In this document: one piece after another, positions 35,758 to 44,002 of the stretch
Position numbering within the stretch: the stretch's first letter is position 1
Layout of the letters: every line of letters begins with the position of its first letter
Assembly: GCF_030406385.1 (NCBI RefSeq)
Contig: NZ_JAUEPM010000001.1
Span: 62,001 to 126,000, forward strand
Length of the DNA stretch: 64,000 nt
Direction: 5' to 3'
Source: Microbacterium oryzae
GTDB taxonomy: Bacteria > Actinomycetota > Actinomycetes > Actinomycetales > Microbacteriaceae
Position numbers and translations under genes: made by a program
Notes under the pieces: generated by a model
Told to the model about the DNA's origin: nothing
Databases searched by the model: none
What the model saw: only the letters and a program-made list of their open reading frames with translations

Positions 35758-36945
35758 ATGACCCTTCGAGTGCTCTCCCTCTACGAGGGCTTCTTCGCCG
35801 GCGGCGCTCGCGTCCTGCACACCGACGTCGTCGCGGGCCTCCACGACGGCGTCTCGCAGACCCACACCGTGCTGTCGCTGTCGTCCCGCGCCCGCCGCGA
35901 GGGCACCGAGCAGCACCTCGACGAGGACGCGCGTCACCGCCGTCTCGCACGTGCGGGCGTGGAGACCGTGGCGCTGAGCGGCACGGCGGGAAGCGACCCC
36001 TTCGACCCGGCGAGCTTCACCGAGCTCGACCTGCGCCGCGCCGCCGACGCCATCGCAGCCGCCGACGTCGTGCTCTCCCTCAAGGAGCAGCCGCTGGGCC
36101 TGCTGCTCGCGCTCCGCGACCACGGCCTCCTGCCTGCGGTTCCCGTGGCCGCGTGCCTGCACCGTTCCGACCCCGAACACTCCGGCCCGGCGCTCGGGTG
36201 GCTCACCGACGCGGGCCGCGCGGGCATCCTCGGGGCGACCATCGCGTGTGCGGTGTCCACCGACGACGCGTACGCCCGTCACCTGCCGGTCTCGGTGGAG
36301 CGCCACATCGTCGCCAACGGCGTCGACGTGGCCCGCTTCACCCCGGGCGGGCTGGAGGAGACCGACCACACCCGCCGCCATCTCGGGATCCCCCTCGACG
36401 CGCCGATCGTCCTGCTGGCCGCGCGCTTCGACCCCATGAAGGATCCGCGCCTCTTCCTGCAGGCGGCCGCGCTGCACAGCGCCGTCCGCTCCGATACCCA
36501 CTTCGTCATGTGCGGAGCCGGCATGACGAAGGAGAACCCCGCATTCGCCGCGCTGCTCGCCGACGCCGGCGTCGATCCCGCTCGCGTGCACGCCCTCGGC
36601 ATCCGCGATGACATGCCCGCCATCCATCGGCTCGCCGACATCGTCGCACTCACCAGCGCCTTCGGAGAGGCGTCGCCGCTGTGCCTGCTCGAGGGAGCGG
36701 CGAGCGGCGCCACCCCCGTGACCACGGACGTGGGTGACTCCGCGCGCGAGGTCGCCGGCTTCGGGGTCGTGACCACCCGCTCCGCGCAGGACATCGCCGC
36801 CGCATGGGGCGCGGTGCTGGAGGACCGTGCCTCGCTGCGACATGCCGCCCTCGCGGCGCGACCCGCGCTCTCACGTGAACGGATGCTCACGGAGTACCGC
36901 GGAGTCATCGAGCGGCTCGCGCGGCGCGAGAGCATCGCGGCCTGA
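35758..36945 (+). CDS. glycosyltransferase family 4
   Basis: A 395-residue GT-B enzyme. The N-terminal LSLYEGFFAGGARVLHTDV is the opening Rossmann strand, IVANGVDVARFTPGG the inter-domain segment, and LLAARFDPMKDPRLFL the C-terminal fold. LTSAFGEASPLCLLEGAASG holds the E-x7-E pattern. The ATG at 35758 follows GAAAGG. It is monocistronic and distant from the main glycan locus. Likely cell-envelope glycan work; the substrate is unknown. Confidence 0.85.
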   Translation: MTLRVLSLYEGFFAGGARVLHTDVVAGLHDGVSQTHTVLSLSSRARREGTEQHLDEDARHRRLARAGVETVALSGTAGSDPFDPASFTELDLRRAADAIAAADVVLSLKEQPLGLLLALRDHGLLPAVPVAACLHRSDPEHSGPALGWLTDAGRAGILGATIACAVSTDDAYARHLPVSVERHIVANGVDVARFTPGGLEETDHTRRHLGIPLDAPIVLLAARFDPMKDPRLFLQAAALHSAVRSDTHFVMCGAGMTKENPAFAALLADAGVDPARVHALGIRDDMPAIHRLADIVALTSAFGEASPLCLLEGAASGATPVTTDVGDSAREVAGFGVVTTRSAQDIAAAWGAVLEDRASLRHAALAARPALSRERMLTEYRGVIERLARRESIAA

Positions 36946-36989
36946 GCGTCTGGACGGCCGGCGGCAGCGGGTGCGCGGGCCGGAGCGCC

Positions 36990-37208
36990 CTACAGGGACA
37001 CGTCGTTCTCGATGTCCTCGGCGAGGTCGTCCACCCGCTCCGGGCGCAGGTCGACGCCCACCTCGTGCAGGCGCTCGTCCAGCACGAGACTGACGTCGTC
37101 CGTCACCTGCCCGTGCCGGATCTCGTCCCGCACGTCCTCGACCACGTGCTCGACGATGTCGTCTGCGTCTTCGGGGCCGGTCCCTGGCTGCTGCTCATCG
37201 GAGGTCAT
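36990..37208 (-). CDS. small acidic hypothetical protein
   Basis: A 72-residue, strongly acidic protein. It contains VEHVVEDVRDEIRHGQVTDD and LDERLHEVGVDLRPERVDDL, a helix-rich pattern with repeated Val-Asp-Asp. The ATG at 37208 has a weak ribosome site. It is downstream of the ion channel gene on the same strand (gap 97 nt). No family is recognised. Confidence 0.5.
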   Translation of the reverse strand: MTSDEQQPGTGPEDADDIVEHVVEDVRDEIRHGQVTDDVSLVLDERLHEVGVDLRPERVDDLAEDIENDVSL

Positions 37209-37305
37209 GGTCTGATCGTGCGACCAGCGGCCACCGCAGCGCGAGCCCTTGACGAACCGGCCTCGGCGATGGTCGGTAGTCGGGAGCGGGCCCCGGGCGG
37301 CGCGC

Positions 37306-37989
37306 TCACTCCTCCCGGGCGGATCGCGACGAATCACCACGCAGGAAGTACGCTCCGAGCGACCCGGCCAGTGTCGCGAACACTGCCACCGAGTACACCG
37401 ACAGCGCCACGTGCAGCACCCGCGAGAAGGGATCGTCCGTGGTGATCCCACCGCCGGTGATCGTGGCGAGGGCGGCCTCGTAGAGGGCGTCTGAGTACCG
37501 CGCGTGTGATCCGAACGCGTACAGCAGCTGGCTGGCGGCGAGCACGACCACCGCGGTGAGCGCGACGACCCAACCGATGCGGTTGGAGAGGAGGCGTGCA
37601 GAGGAGCGCGACCCGCGCACGCCGGCAGAGAGGATGCCGCCCAGTCGCGCAACTCTCGCCGCGCGGAGAGCCCGAACGGCCTGCAGCGCACGCAGGAAGC
37701 GGAGGAACGGCACGAGGAGGAAGATCACCTGCCACCAGTTGCGCTTCCAGAACGCACGCCCGAAGCCCGCGATGTACGCGCGCAGCAGGAACTCGGCCAC
37801 GAAGACCACCCAGAAGACCCAGCCGAGGGTGGCGAAGATGATGCTCCATCTGCCCTCCCCGACCACGACCTGCCCGAGCACGACGAAGAGGAACACGACG
37901 CCGAGCAGGCTCATCGGCTTGTCGAGTCGACGCGACAGCGCCTCGGCGGCTTCGACTCGGTCGGATGGACGGTGTTCGCTCTGATTCAC
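37306..37989 (-). CDS. voltage-gated-type ion channel with a variant pore
   Basis: A 227-residue protein with about six helices. The order is a voltage-sensor-like block (FVAEFLLRAYIAGFGRAF, then LRFLRALQAVRALRAARVARL with regularly spaced Arg), a pore helix and a final helix SVAVFATLAGSLGAYFL. The filter position reads ATITGGGITTDD rather than TVGYGD. The start is GTG 37989, in a GTGA overlap with the upstream small membrane protein. Family members are usually K+ channels. The variant filter makes selectivity uncertain. Confidence 0.78.
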   Translation of the reverse strand: MNQSEHRPSDRVEAAEALSRRLDKPMSLLGVVFLFVVLGQVVVGEGRWSIIFATLGWVFWVVFVAEFLLRAYIAGFGRAFWKRNWWQVIFLLVPFLRFLRALQAVRALRAARVARLGGILSAGVRGSRSSARLLSNRIGWVVALTAVVVLAASQLLYAFGSHARYSDALYEAALATITGGGITTDDPFSRVLHVALSVYSVAVFATLAGSLGAYFLRGDSSRSAREE

Positions 37990-38192
37990 GAGCGACCGGC
38001 TCCCGGCACGTCGTCGAGCGCCGAGCGGTCGCCGCTGCCGCTCACGGCTCGACGGACCCCCGACACCGTGAGCCAGCTCCTGCGCAGCGCTATCCACGCG
38101 ACGACGGGCGGCAGCAGAGCCATGACGGACGCATACGCCGCGGACCCCACCGCGAGGATCCGGAGGGTGGCGGACCAGGAAGCGAACCGCAT
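37986..38192 (-). CDS. small membrane protein upstream of the ion channel
   Basis: A 68-residue protein with one long hydrophobic segment (ILAVGSAAYASVMALLPPVVAWIAL) and a basic C-terminus. The ATG at 38192 follows GAAAGG at 8 nt. Its stop overlaps the channel's GTG (GTGA), which argues that it is translated and may assist the channel. No family is recognised. Confidence 0.6.
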   Translation of the reverse strand: MRFASWSATLRILAVGSAAYASVMALLPPVVAWIALRRSWLTVSGVRRAVSGSGDRSALDDVPGAGRS

Positions 38193-38219
38193 GATGATCA
38201 CCTTTCGTCGCTGACGGGG

Positions 38220-39455
38220 TCAGGCTCTCTCTGCTCGCTGCTGCTCGCGCCGATGCAGCACATAGCTGAACGGAGCCGAGGTGACGCCGTGCAGGACCAC
38301 GGAGATCGTGATGGCCATCGTCACATAGCCGAACACGTCGGGGTCACCCGTCTCGTGGTGAGCGAGCGTGGCGTAGAACAGCGCAGACACCCCGATCGGC
38401 CCGAACCAGCTCAGGAAGGCCGTCTCCACCCTGCTGTGCTCGGAGCGGAGCAGCGGGCGCAGCGTCCACAGCGCCACCACTCGGCGGAGGACGAGCGCCA
38501 GCAGCAGCGCGACAGCCGGCAGCCATCCGAGCTCCACCCAATGCCCGATGGGCAGCGCCAGACCCAGCAGCATGAAGATCGGCAGGATGAAGAAGCGGTT
38601 CACCGTGTCGTCCATCCTGTCCTGATGCTCCTCGTCGCCCTGCGGAATGACCTGACCGAAGACCGCCGCGGCCAGGAAGACCGCCAGCAGCGCATCGACG
38701 CCGAGCAGCCGCCCGGACCCGAGCACGACGAGCGCCAGCGGGATGATGAATCCCAGATACGAGCTCTCCTCCATCAGGCCGCGCGAGCGGGCGAACCGGT
38801 AGAGGTGACCGAGGAGATACCCGGCGCCGACGCCCAGCACCGCGGCTCCGAGCACCTCGCGCAGGAGCACGGTGGTCAGCAGCTCCGACCACGCCGTGTC
38901 GGGTTTCGTCATGAGCAGGATGGGCAGGAAGACGAAGAGGTAGCCGAGCCCGTCGTTGATGCCGCTCTCCGAGGAGACGTTGAATCGCACCCGATCGGGG
39001 ATGTTCTTCTCGGCGAGGGACCCCGTCACGATCGGCGTGGTCACGATCGGGTCTGTGGGCGTGATGATCGCGCCGAGGAGCAGCGCCGTCACGAGGGGCA
39101 GGCCGAGCAGAGCCCAGAGCACGCCGGCGGCAACGGCGAGCATGACCAGCATGCCGATGCCGATCATGACAGCCACCCACCGCACGTGCTGTCGCCAGTA
39201 GCCGTGCGGCAAGCGCAGCGCCACTCCCGACAGACCGATCGCGAGGGTGAGTCGGGCCGCCTCCTCGAGCAGAGTCATCGTCGGGATCCCGAGCACATCC
39301 GCGCTCAGCACCCCGAGCGCGTGCGGCCCCACGAACACGCCGAACGCGAGAGCGAGAAGCGGCCCGGGCAGACCCTTGCGCTGCAGCGCGGAGGAGAAGG
39401 CGGAGATGAGCAGGATCGCACCCGCGAACAGCAACAGGGCTAGGTAAATCGGCAC
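38220..39455 (-). CDS. cation:proton antiporter (CPA1/CPA2 type)
   Basis: A 411-residue polytopic protein with about twelve helices. LLGAIITPTDPIVTTPIVTG and VSSESGINDGLGYLFVFLP carry the conserved acidic sites of Na+/H+ or K+/H+ antiporters (the second matches the SESGxND motif of CPA1). It starts at GTG 39455. The downstream small membrane gene begins 27 nt later, then the channel, so the three genes may form one ion-homeostasis unit. It probably exchanges Na+ or K+ for protons. Confidence 0.87.
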   Translation of the reverse strand: MPIYLALLLFAGAILLISAFSSALQRKGLPGPLLALAFGVFVGPHALGVLSADVLGIPTMTLLEEAARLTLAIGLSGVALRLPHGYWRQHVRWVAVMIGIGMLVMLAVAAGVLWALLGLPLVTALLLGAIITPTDPIVTTPIVTGSLAEKNIPDRVRFNVSSESGINDGLGYLFVFLPILLMTKPDTAWSELLTTVLLREVLGAAVLGVGAGYLLGHLYRFARSRGLMEESSYLGFIIPLALVVLGSGRLLGVDALLAVFLAAAVFGQVIPQGDEEHQDRMDDTVNRFFILPIFMLLGLALPIGHWVELGWLPAVALLLALVLRRVVALWTLRPLLRSEHSRVETAFLSWFGPIGVSALFYATLAHHETGDPDVFGYVTMAITISVVLHGVTSAPFSYVLHRREQQRAERA

Positions 39456-39569
39456 CGGCCATCCGATCTCTTCGTCGGGTCTTGCAGTCCTACCAGCGTG
39501 GCATCAGATCGAGGCACTCGGCTCAGCGGTGCCGATCGCGGCCCTCGATCCCGGTGTAGCGTCGCAGCT

Positions 39570-40547
39570 ATGCGGGCCATCACCATCAGCCGTCCCGGCG
39601 ACGAGGACGTCCTCACCCTGACCGAGATGCCGAACCCCGTTCCAGGGCACGGCGAGGTGCTCATCGAAGTGGCGGCCGCCGGTGTCAACAACGCCGATCT
39701 CCTGCAGCGGCAGGGTCACTACCCGCCGCCTCCCGGCACCTCGGAGCTGCCCGGCCTGGAGGTCTCGGGCGTCATCAGCGCCCTCGGCGACGACGTCACG
39801 GAGTGGAAGGTCGGCGACCGCGTCGCCGCGCTCCTCGCGGGCGGCGGGTACGCCACGCTCGCCGTGGCTCCCGCGTCGCAGCTCCTCCCCGTGCCCGACG
39901 ACCTCGACCTGGTCTCCGCGGCCGCCCTGCCTGAGGCCGCCTGCACGGTGTACTCGAACCTCGGCCTCATCGCCGGCCTGCGTCCCGGGCAGACGCTTCT
40001 CGTCCACGGCGGCACCGGCGGGATGGGCTCCCACGCGGTCCTCTGGGCGAAGGCGCTGGGCGTGCGCGTGATCGCCACCGCAGGCGGCGATCGCAAGACG
40101 GCGGCCACGCGCGAGTTCGGCGCCGACGTCGTCATCGACTACCGCACCGAGGACTTCGTCGAACGGGTCCACGAGGAGACCGACGGCGTCGGCGTGGACG
40201 CCATCCTCGACGTCGTCGGCGCCGACTACCTCGAGCGCAACCTCACCGCGCTCGCACCCAACGGGCATCTCGCCGTGATCGCGTCGGCGAGCGGCCCCTC
40301 CGCGCAGCTCCCCTTCGGACTGCTCATGCGCAAGCGCGCGACGATCAGCGGCACCACGCTCCGCGCGCGCCCCCTCGCCGAGAAGGCCGCGATCGTCGCC
40401 GCGGTGCGCGAGGCCGTGTGGCCGTTCGTCCTCGACGGCCGCGTCCGACCGGTCATCGACACGGTGCTCCCCCTCGCAGACGCGCCGGAGGCGCACCGAC
40501 GGATGGCCTCGGGTGCGGTCATCGGCAAGCTCCTGCTGCGCGCATAG
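39570..40547 (+). CDS. NAD(P)H:quinone oxidoreductase (zinc-independent MDR family)
   Basis: A 325-residue medium-chain reductase. The N-terminal EVLIEVAAAGVNNADLLQRQ and GLEVSGVISALGDDVTEW fit the catalytic domain. LLVHGGTGGMGSHAVLWAKA is the NADPH-binding loop, and GVDAILDVVGADYLERNL follows. Zinc ligands are absent, as expected for the QOR/PIG3 group. It reduces quinones or electrophilic carbonyls with NADPH. The ATG is at 39570; no strong ribosome site is seen. It stands alone. Confidence 0.88.
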   Translation: MRAITISRPGDEDVLTLTEMPNPVPGHGEVLIEVAAAGVNNADLLQRQGHYPPPPGTSELPGLEVSGVISALGDDVTEWKVGDRVAALLAGGGYATLAVAPASQLLPVPDDLDLVSAAALPEAACTVYSNLGLIAGLRPGQTLLVHGGTGGMGSHAVLWAKALGVRVIATAGGDRKTAATREFGADVVIDYRTEDFVERVHEETDGVGVDAILDVVGADYLERNLTALAPNGHLAVIASASGPSAQLPFGLLMRKRATISGTTLRARPLAEKAAIVAAVREAVWPFVLDGRVRPVIDTVLPLADAPEAHRRMASGAVIGKLLLRA

Positions 40548-40649
40548 GGAGACGACGAGAAGGCTCCCCGAGAGCCGGGCAGTCTAGAGGCCGACGCCGG
40601 CGTGGTCGAGGGATGGCGGACAGCCGCTCCTTCGTCGGAGACTGGGGCC

Positions 40650-41723
40650 ATGCAATCGGAGACCCTCGTGTCGCAGACCCTGGAAGGCCGTGACACCGAT
40701 CGGCTCCCCTTCGCCGCCCGCGGGCCGCTGAGCGACGCGGTGCTGCGTCGGCTCACCGGCCCCGCCGGAGGCGAGGGCGCCGCGCACGGCGAGCTCGCGC
40801 GGCGGGCGGTAGCAGGAGCCGCCGACGTCATCCGCGACGACGACGTGCAGCTCGCGCTGTTCGCCCTGTATGCCTCCTCGTACGGCTCGATCGACGCGTT
40901 CGACCCGGACCTCGAGTGGGACCCCGAGCTGATCGCCACGCGCCGGATCCTCGAGGAGCGCTTCGAACACGAGTTGCGGATGGCCGTCCCTGCCCCGGAT
41001 CTTCCCGATCCGACTGCGGATGCGGTCTCCCGATCGCTGTTCGCGCTCACCGGCGCGGACTCGGGGCCCAGCCTGTCGCGGTACATGGCGAAGAAGGCGA
41101 CGCTCGACCAGGCGCGCGAGTTCTTCATCCAGCGCACGGTGTACACGCTGCGCGAGGCGGACCCGCACTCCTGGGCCATCCCACGTCTGCAGGGGCGCCC
41201 CAAGGCCGCACTCGTCGAGATCCAGGCCGACGAGTACGGCGGCGGTCGCCCCGATCGCGTCCACGCCGAGATCTTCGCCGCGGCCCTGCGCGGCGCCGGG
41301 CTCGACGACACCTACGGCACCTACATCGACGACATCCCGGCGATCACCCTCGCCTCGCACAACATGATGTCGATGTTCGGGCTCAATCGCCGCCTCGTCG
41401 GCGCGATCGTGGGTCACCTCGCCGCGTTCGAGATGACCTCCTCGATTCCGAGCCGCATGTACGCAGACGGGCTGCGCCGTCTCGGCTTCGGCGACGACGT
41501 GACCGACTACTTCGACGAGCACGTGGAAGCGGACGCGGTGCACGAGCAGATCGCCGGCCGCGACCTCGCGGGCGCCCTCGCCGAGGACCGCCCCGATCTG
41601 CTGCCCGACGTCATGTTCGGCGCGGCGGCGTGCCTCACCGTCGACGGATGGGTGGGCCGGCACATCCTCGACGCCTGGACGCACGGGCAGTCTTCGCTGC
41701 GGAAGGGCGCCGATGATGCCTGA
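40650..41723 (+). CDS. iron-containing redox enzyme family protein (haem-oxygenase-like diiron)
   Basis: A 357-residue all-helical protein of the haem-oxygenase-like diiron oxidase/oxygenase superfamily. Candidate ligands are Glu in ALVEIQADEYGGG, His/Glu in RVHAEIFAAAL, Glu in AAFEMTSSIPSRM and the late EHVEADAVHEQIAGRDLA. Such enzymes often modify amino acids or lipids with O2. The ATG at 40650 has GGAGACTGGGG upstream. It is followed directly by a CDGSH gene and then a GT2 gene, a common actinobacterial association. The substrate is unknown. Confidence 0.82.
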   Translation: MQSETLVSQTLEGRDTDRLPFAARGPLSDAVLRRLTGPAGGEGAAHGELARRAVAGAADVIRDDDVQLALFALYASSYGSIDAFDPDLEWDPELIATRRILEERFEHELRMAVPAPDLPDPTADAVSRSLFALTGADSGPSLSRYMAKKATLDQAREFFIQRTVYTLREADPHSWAIPRLQGRPKAALVEIQADEYGGGRPDRVHAEIFAAALRGAGLDDTYGTYIDDIPAITLASHNMMSMFGLNRRLVGAIVGHLAAFEMTSSIPSRMYADGLRRLGFGDDVTDYFDEHVEADAVHEQIAGRDLAGALAEDRPDLLPDVMFGAAACLTVDGWVGRHILDAWTHGQSSLRKGADDA

Positions 41724-41914
41724 GCCGCGCCCCACACTGACGCCGTACCCGGATGGCCCGCTCCTGCTGCGGGGACGTCGACCTCGTCACCGCGGAGGGG
41801 GAGCCGATTCCACGTCATCGCCGCACCGTCGCGCTGTGCCGGTGCGGGCTCTCGACGATCAAGCCCTTCTGCGACGGCACGCACAAGGCCGCCGGCTTCC
41901 GCACGGATGACTGA
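41716..41914 (+). pseudogene. CDGSH iron-sulphur domain protein, frameshifted
   Basis: The start region (ATG 41716 after GGAAGGG) encodes MPEPRPTLTPYPDGPLLLR. The characteristic part CRCGLSTIKPFCDGTHKAAG (three Cys and one His binding a 2Fe-2S cluster) lies in another frame and ends at TGA 41912-41914. The frames separate at the G4 run 41771-41774; two missing bases or one extra base would rejoin them. The gene is thus broken as written. It overlaps the diiron gene 5' and the GT2 gene 3' (8 nt). CDGSH proteins of this type act in electron transfer. Confidence 0.78.
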
Positions 41915-42950
41915 CGTCTCGGAGGCAGCGCACGTCGTCCCGATCGCGGCAGAGTACATCCTGCCGCTGCGCTGGAGTTCCGACGAGGGTCTCGAGGAGC
42001 TGACCGCCTACCTCCGGCGGTTGCGGGAGTGGGTCGACGTGACCGTCGTCGACGGTTCCGATCCCGACTGCTTCGCCGCGCATGCCCACGCCTGGCGAGG
42101 CCTCGTGCGCCATGTCCCGGTCACGGTGGCCGCGGGTGCCAATGGCAAGGTGCGCGGCGTCCTCACCGGCGTCGGGATGGCCCGGCACGAGGCGATCGTG
42201 ATCGCCGACGATGACGTGCGGTACGACCGCGAGTCGCTGGAGACCGTTGTGGCGGAGCTGGCCGTCGCCGACCTCGTCAAGCCGCAGAATCACTTCGCCC
42301 CTCTCCCCTGGCACGCACGCTGGGACACCGCGCGCACGCTGCTGAACCGCGGCCTCGGATCCGACTACCCCGGCACGTACGGCGTGCGCCGCACGACGAT
42401 CGAGGCGACGGGCGGGTATGACGCCGACGTGCTCTTCGAGAACCTCGAGCTCGAGCGCACCGTGCGGGCAGCGGGCGGGCGCGTCATGTCGCGGCGCGAC
42501 ATCCTCGTGGCTCGGCGCCCGCCATCCGCTCGTCATTTCCTCTCGCAGCGCGTCCGTCAGGCGTACGACAGCTTTGCGCAGCCCTGGCGCCTCGCGCTGG
42601 AGGCGGCCATCCTGCCCATCCTCTTCTGCCTGCGGCGCCGGCCTGGCGCGCTGCTCGCGCTGGCCGCGGTGCTGATGGCCGTCGCCGAGCGCGGCCGGCG
42701 CCGAGATGGCGGACGAGCGGTCTTCCCCGCGTCCAGCGTCGTGTGGGTTCCGCTGTGGCTCGTCGAGCGCGGCACCGCGAGCTGGATCGCGATCCTGCTG
42801 CGCCTCCGCGGCGGGGTGAGGTACGGCGGCCGCCGCCTCGCCGTGGCCGCGCATTCCGTGCGAGGCATCCGCCGGCGTCTCGCCGCGGAAGCACGACCCA
42901 CTTCACGGCCCGTCGAGGATGGCCACGACAGAGACGACGAACTGCGGTAG
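41907..42950 (+). CDS. glycosyltransferase family 2, membrane-associated
   Basis: A 347-residue GT-A enzyme. WVDVTVVDGSDPDCFAAHA and AIVIADDDVRYDRESLE (DDD metal site) fit the family. VLFENLELERTVRAAGG carries the late acidic motif. Two hydrophobic helices near residues 225-290 (LALEAAILPILFCLRR; VVWVPLWLVERGTA) should anchor it in the membrane. It starts in the CDGSH 3' end and converges on the next gene with a 48-nt overlap. It may add a sugar to a lipid or envelope polymer; the substrate is unknown. Confidence 0.83.
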   Translation: MTDVSEAAHVVPIAAEYILPLRWSSDEGLEELTAYLRRLREWVDVTVVDGSDPDCFAAHAHAWRGLVRHVPVTVAAGANGKVRGVLTGVGMARHEAIVIADDDVRYDRESLETVVAELAVADLVKPQNHFAPLPWHARWDTARTLLNRGLGSDYPGTYGVRRTTIEATGGYDADVLFENLELERTVRAAGGRVMSRRDILVARRPPSARHFLSQRVRQAYDSFAQPWRLALEAAILPILFCLRRRPGALLALAAVLMAVAERGRRRDGGRAVFPASSVVWVPLWLVERGTASWIAILLRLRGGVRYGGRRLAVAAHSVRGIRRRLAAEARPTSRPVEDGHDRDDELR

Positions 42951-43856
42951 GAAGATCACGACGGCCAGCACGAGCAGCGCGCGGCCGAGCACGACGCCAT
43001 CGCCTGAGGCGCGCGCGGCGCCGACCGTCGGCAGCGCCCGGGGGAAGAGCACCGCGATGACGGCGCCGAGCGCCAGGAGGATGCCGAGCGGGACGTACGC
43101 GACGGCGAGCAGGAACGGCACGGCCGTCGCCGGCAGATTCCTCTTCGACATCGGCGGCAGACTGCGGCTGAGCCGCGCGGCGACAGCCGCGACGAACGCA
43201 CCCTGCAGCACGGCGAGCAGGGCGAACAGCACCAGCCCGAGCCAGTCGGGGTCGAGGATGGCGAAGTCGATGTTCTCCGCGCGCAGCGGGTCGACGGTGG
43301 TGCCGACGATGACGAGGCAGACGCCGGCGAGCACCGGCCCCGCCAGCGCGCCACGCGGAATCCAGTGCGCGACGAGCAGATACAGCGCCGTGGACACGAG
43401 GGCGGCGGGCAGTGCGCCGAAGAGCAGGTAGCCGAGGGTGCCTTCCACGGTGATCTCGCCGACGGTGGCCTGGGCTTCGGTGATCCTGCCGGACGCCTCG
43501 GGCGAGGCGACGGCGAGCAGGCGCATCACGAGTCGTCCGCCGGCGCCGACCACGAGGACGCCGGACGTGATCCCGACGATGGTGAGCATCAGCGCCCACC
43601 GCGCGTAGACGCGCAGTCCGTCGGCGCGGCTGCCGACGGGGGCGAGTGGTGGATCGATGAACGGCTCCCGCCACCACACGGCCGTCAGCACCACGGCGAC
43701 GACGAGCAGCGCGGCGCAGATCAGCACCAGGAGCACGGGCACCCTCGATCGACATCGGTGTCTGGCCGTGACGATACGCCCGCGCCCCTGCCGCGTCCAG
43801 CCGGGCCGGAGCGGGCACCCGCCCCTCTTGCGGAGCCGCCTCGCCGGGTGGATCAT
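42903..43856 (-). CDS. multi-spanning membrane protein of unknown function
   Basis: A 317-residue protein with about eight hydrophobic helices (VPVLLVLICAALLVVAVVL; GITSGVLVVGAGGRLVMRLL; LGLVLFALLAVLQGAF; VPFLLAVAYVPLGILLAL; LVLAVVIFLPQFVVSVVAIL). No transport or enzyme motif is visible. The start ATG 43856 is uncertain, with ATG 43865 as an alternative. It overlaps the convergent GT2 gene by 48 nt. It may be a transporter or structural protein. Confidence 0.7.
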   Translation of the reverse strand: MIHPARRLRKRGGCPLRPGWTRQGRGRIVTARHRCRSRVPVLLVLICAALLVVAVVLTAVWWREPFIDPPLAPVGSRADGLRVYARWALMLTIVGITSGVLVVGAGGRLVMRLLAVASPEASGRITEAQATVGEITVEGTLGYLLFGALPAALVSTALYLLVAHWIPRGALAGPVLAGVCLVIVGTTVDPLRAENIDFAILDPDWLGLVLFALLAVLQGAFVAAVAARLSRSLPPMSKRNLPATAVPFLLAVAYVPLGILLALGAVIAVLFPRALPTVGAARASGDGVVLGRALLVLAVVIFLPQFVVSVVAILDGP

Positions 43857-43943
43857 GAGCGCCATCCGGGCCGCACGTGCGGTTCGGGACGGCCGGCAGG
43901 CCCCCTGGGAGACGTGCGAGATGCGCCGACCGGCGGTCCGCAG

Positions 43944-43960
43944 AGCCGCCTTCGGCGGCT
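43944..43960 (+). promoter_or_regulatory. hairpin upstream of the large-protein operon
   Basis: AGCCGCC and GGCGGCT form a 7-bp stem with a TTC loop, followed by TCCTCCTCT, 43 nt before the ATG at 44003. It could terminate upstream transcription or belong to the leader. No promoter boxes are convincing. Confidence 0.35.
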
Positions 43961-44002
43961 TCCTCCTCTGAACTGCACGCTCCACGTCTTCGGGATGCAG
44001 AC

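Noticed and set aside
38344..39462. Open frame on the same strand as the antiporter in another frame
   Set aside because: Arg/Ala-rich composition; the antiporter frame has all conserved motifs.
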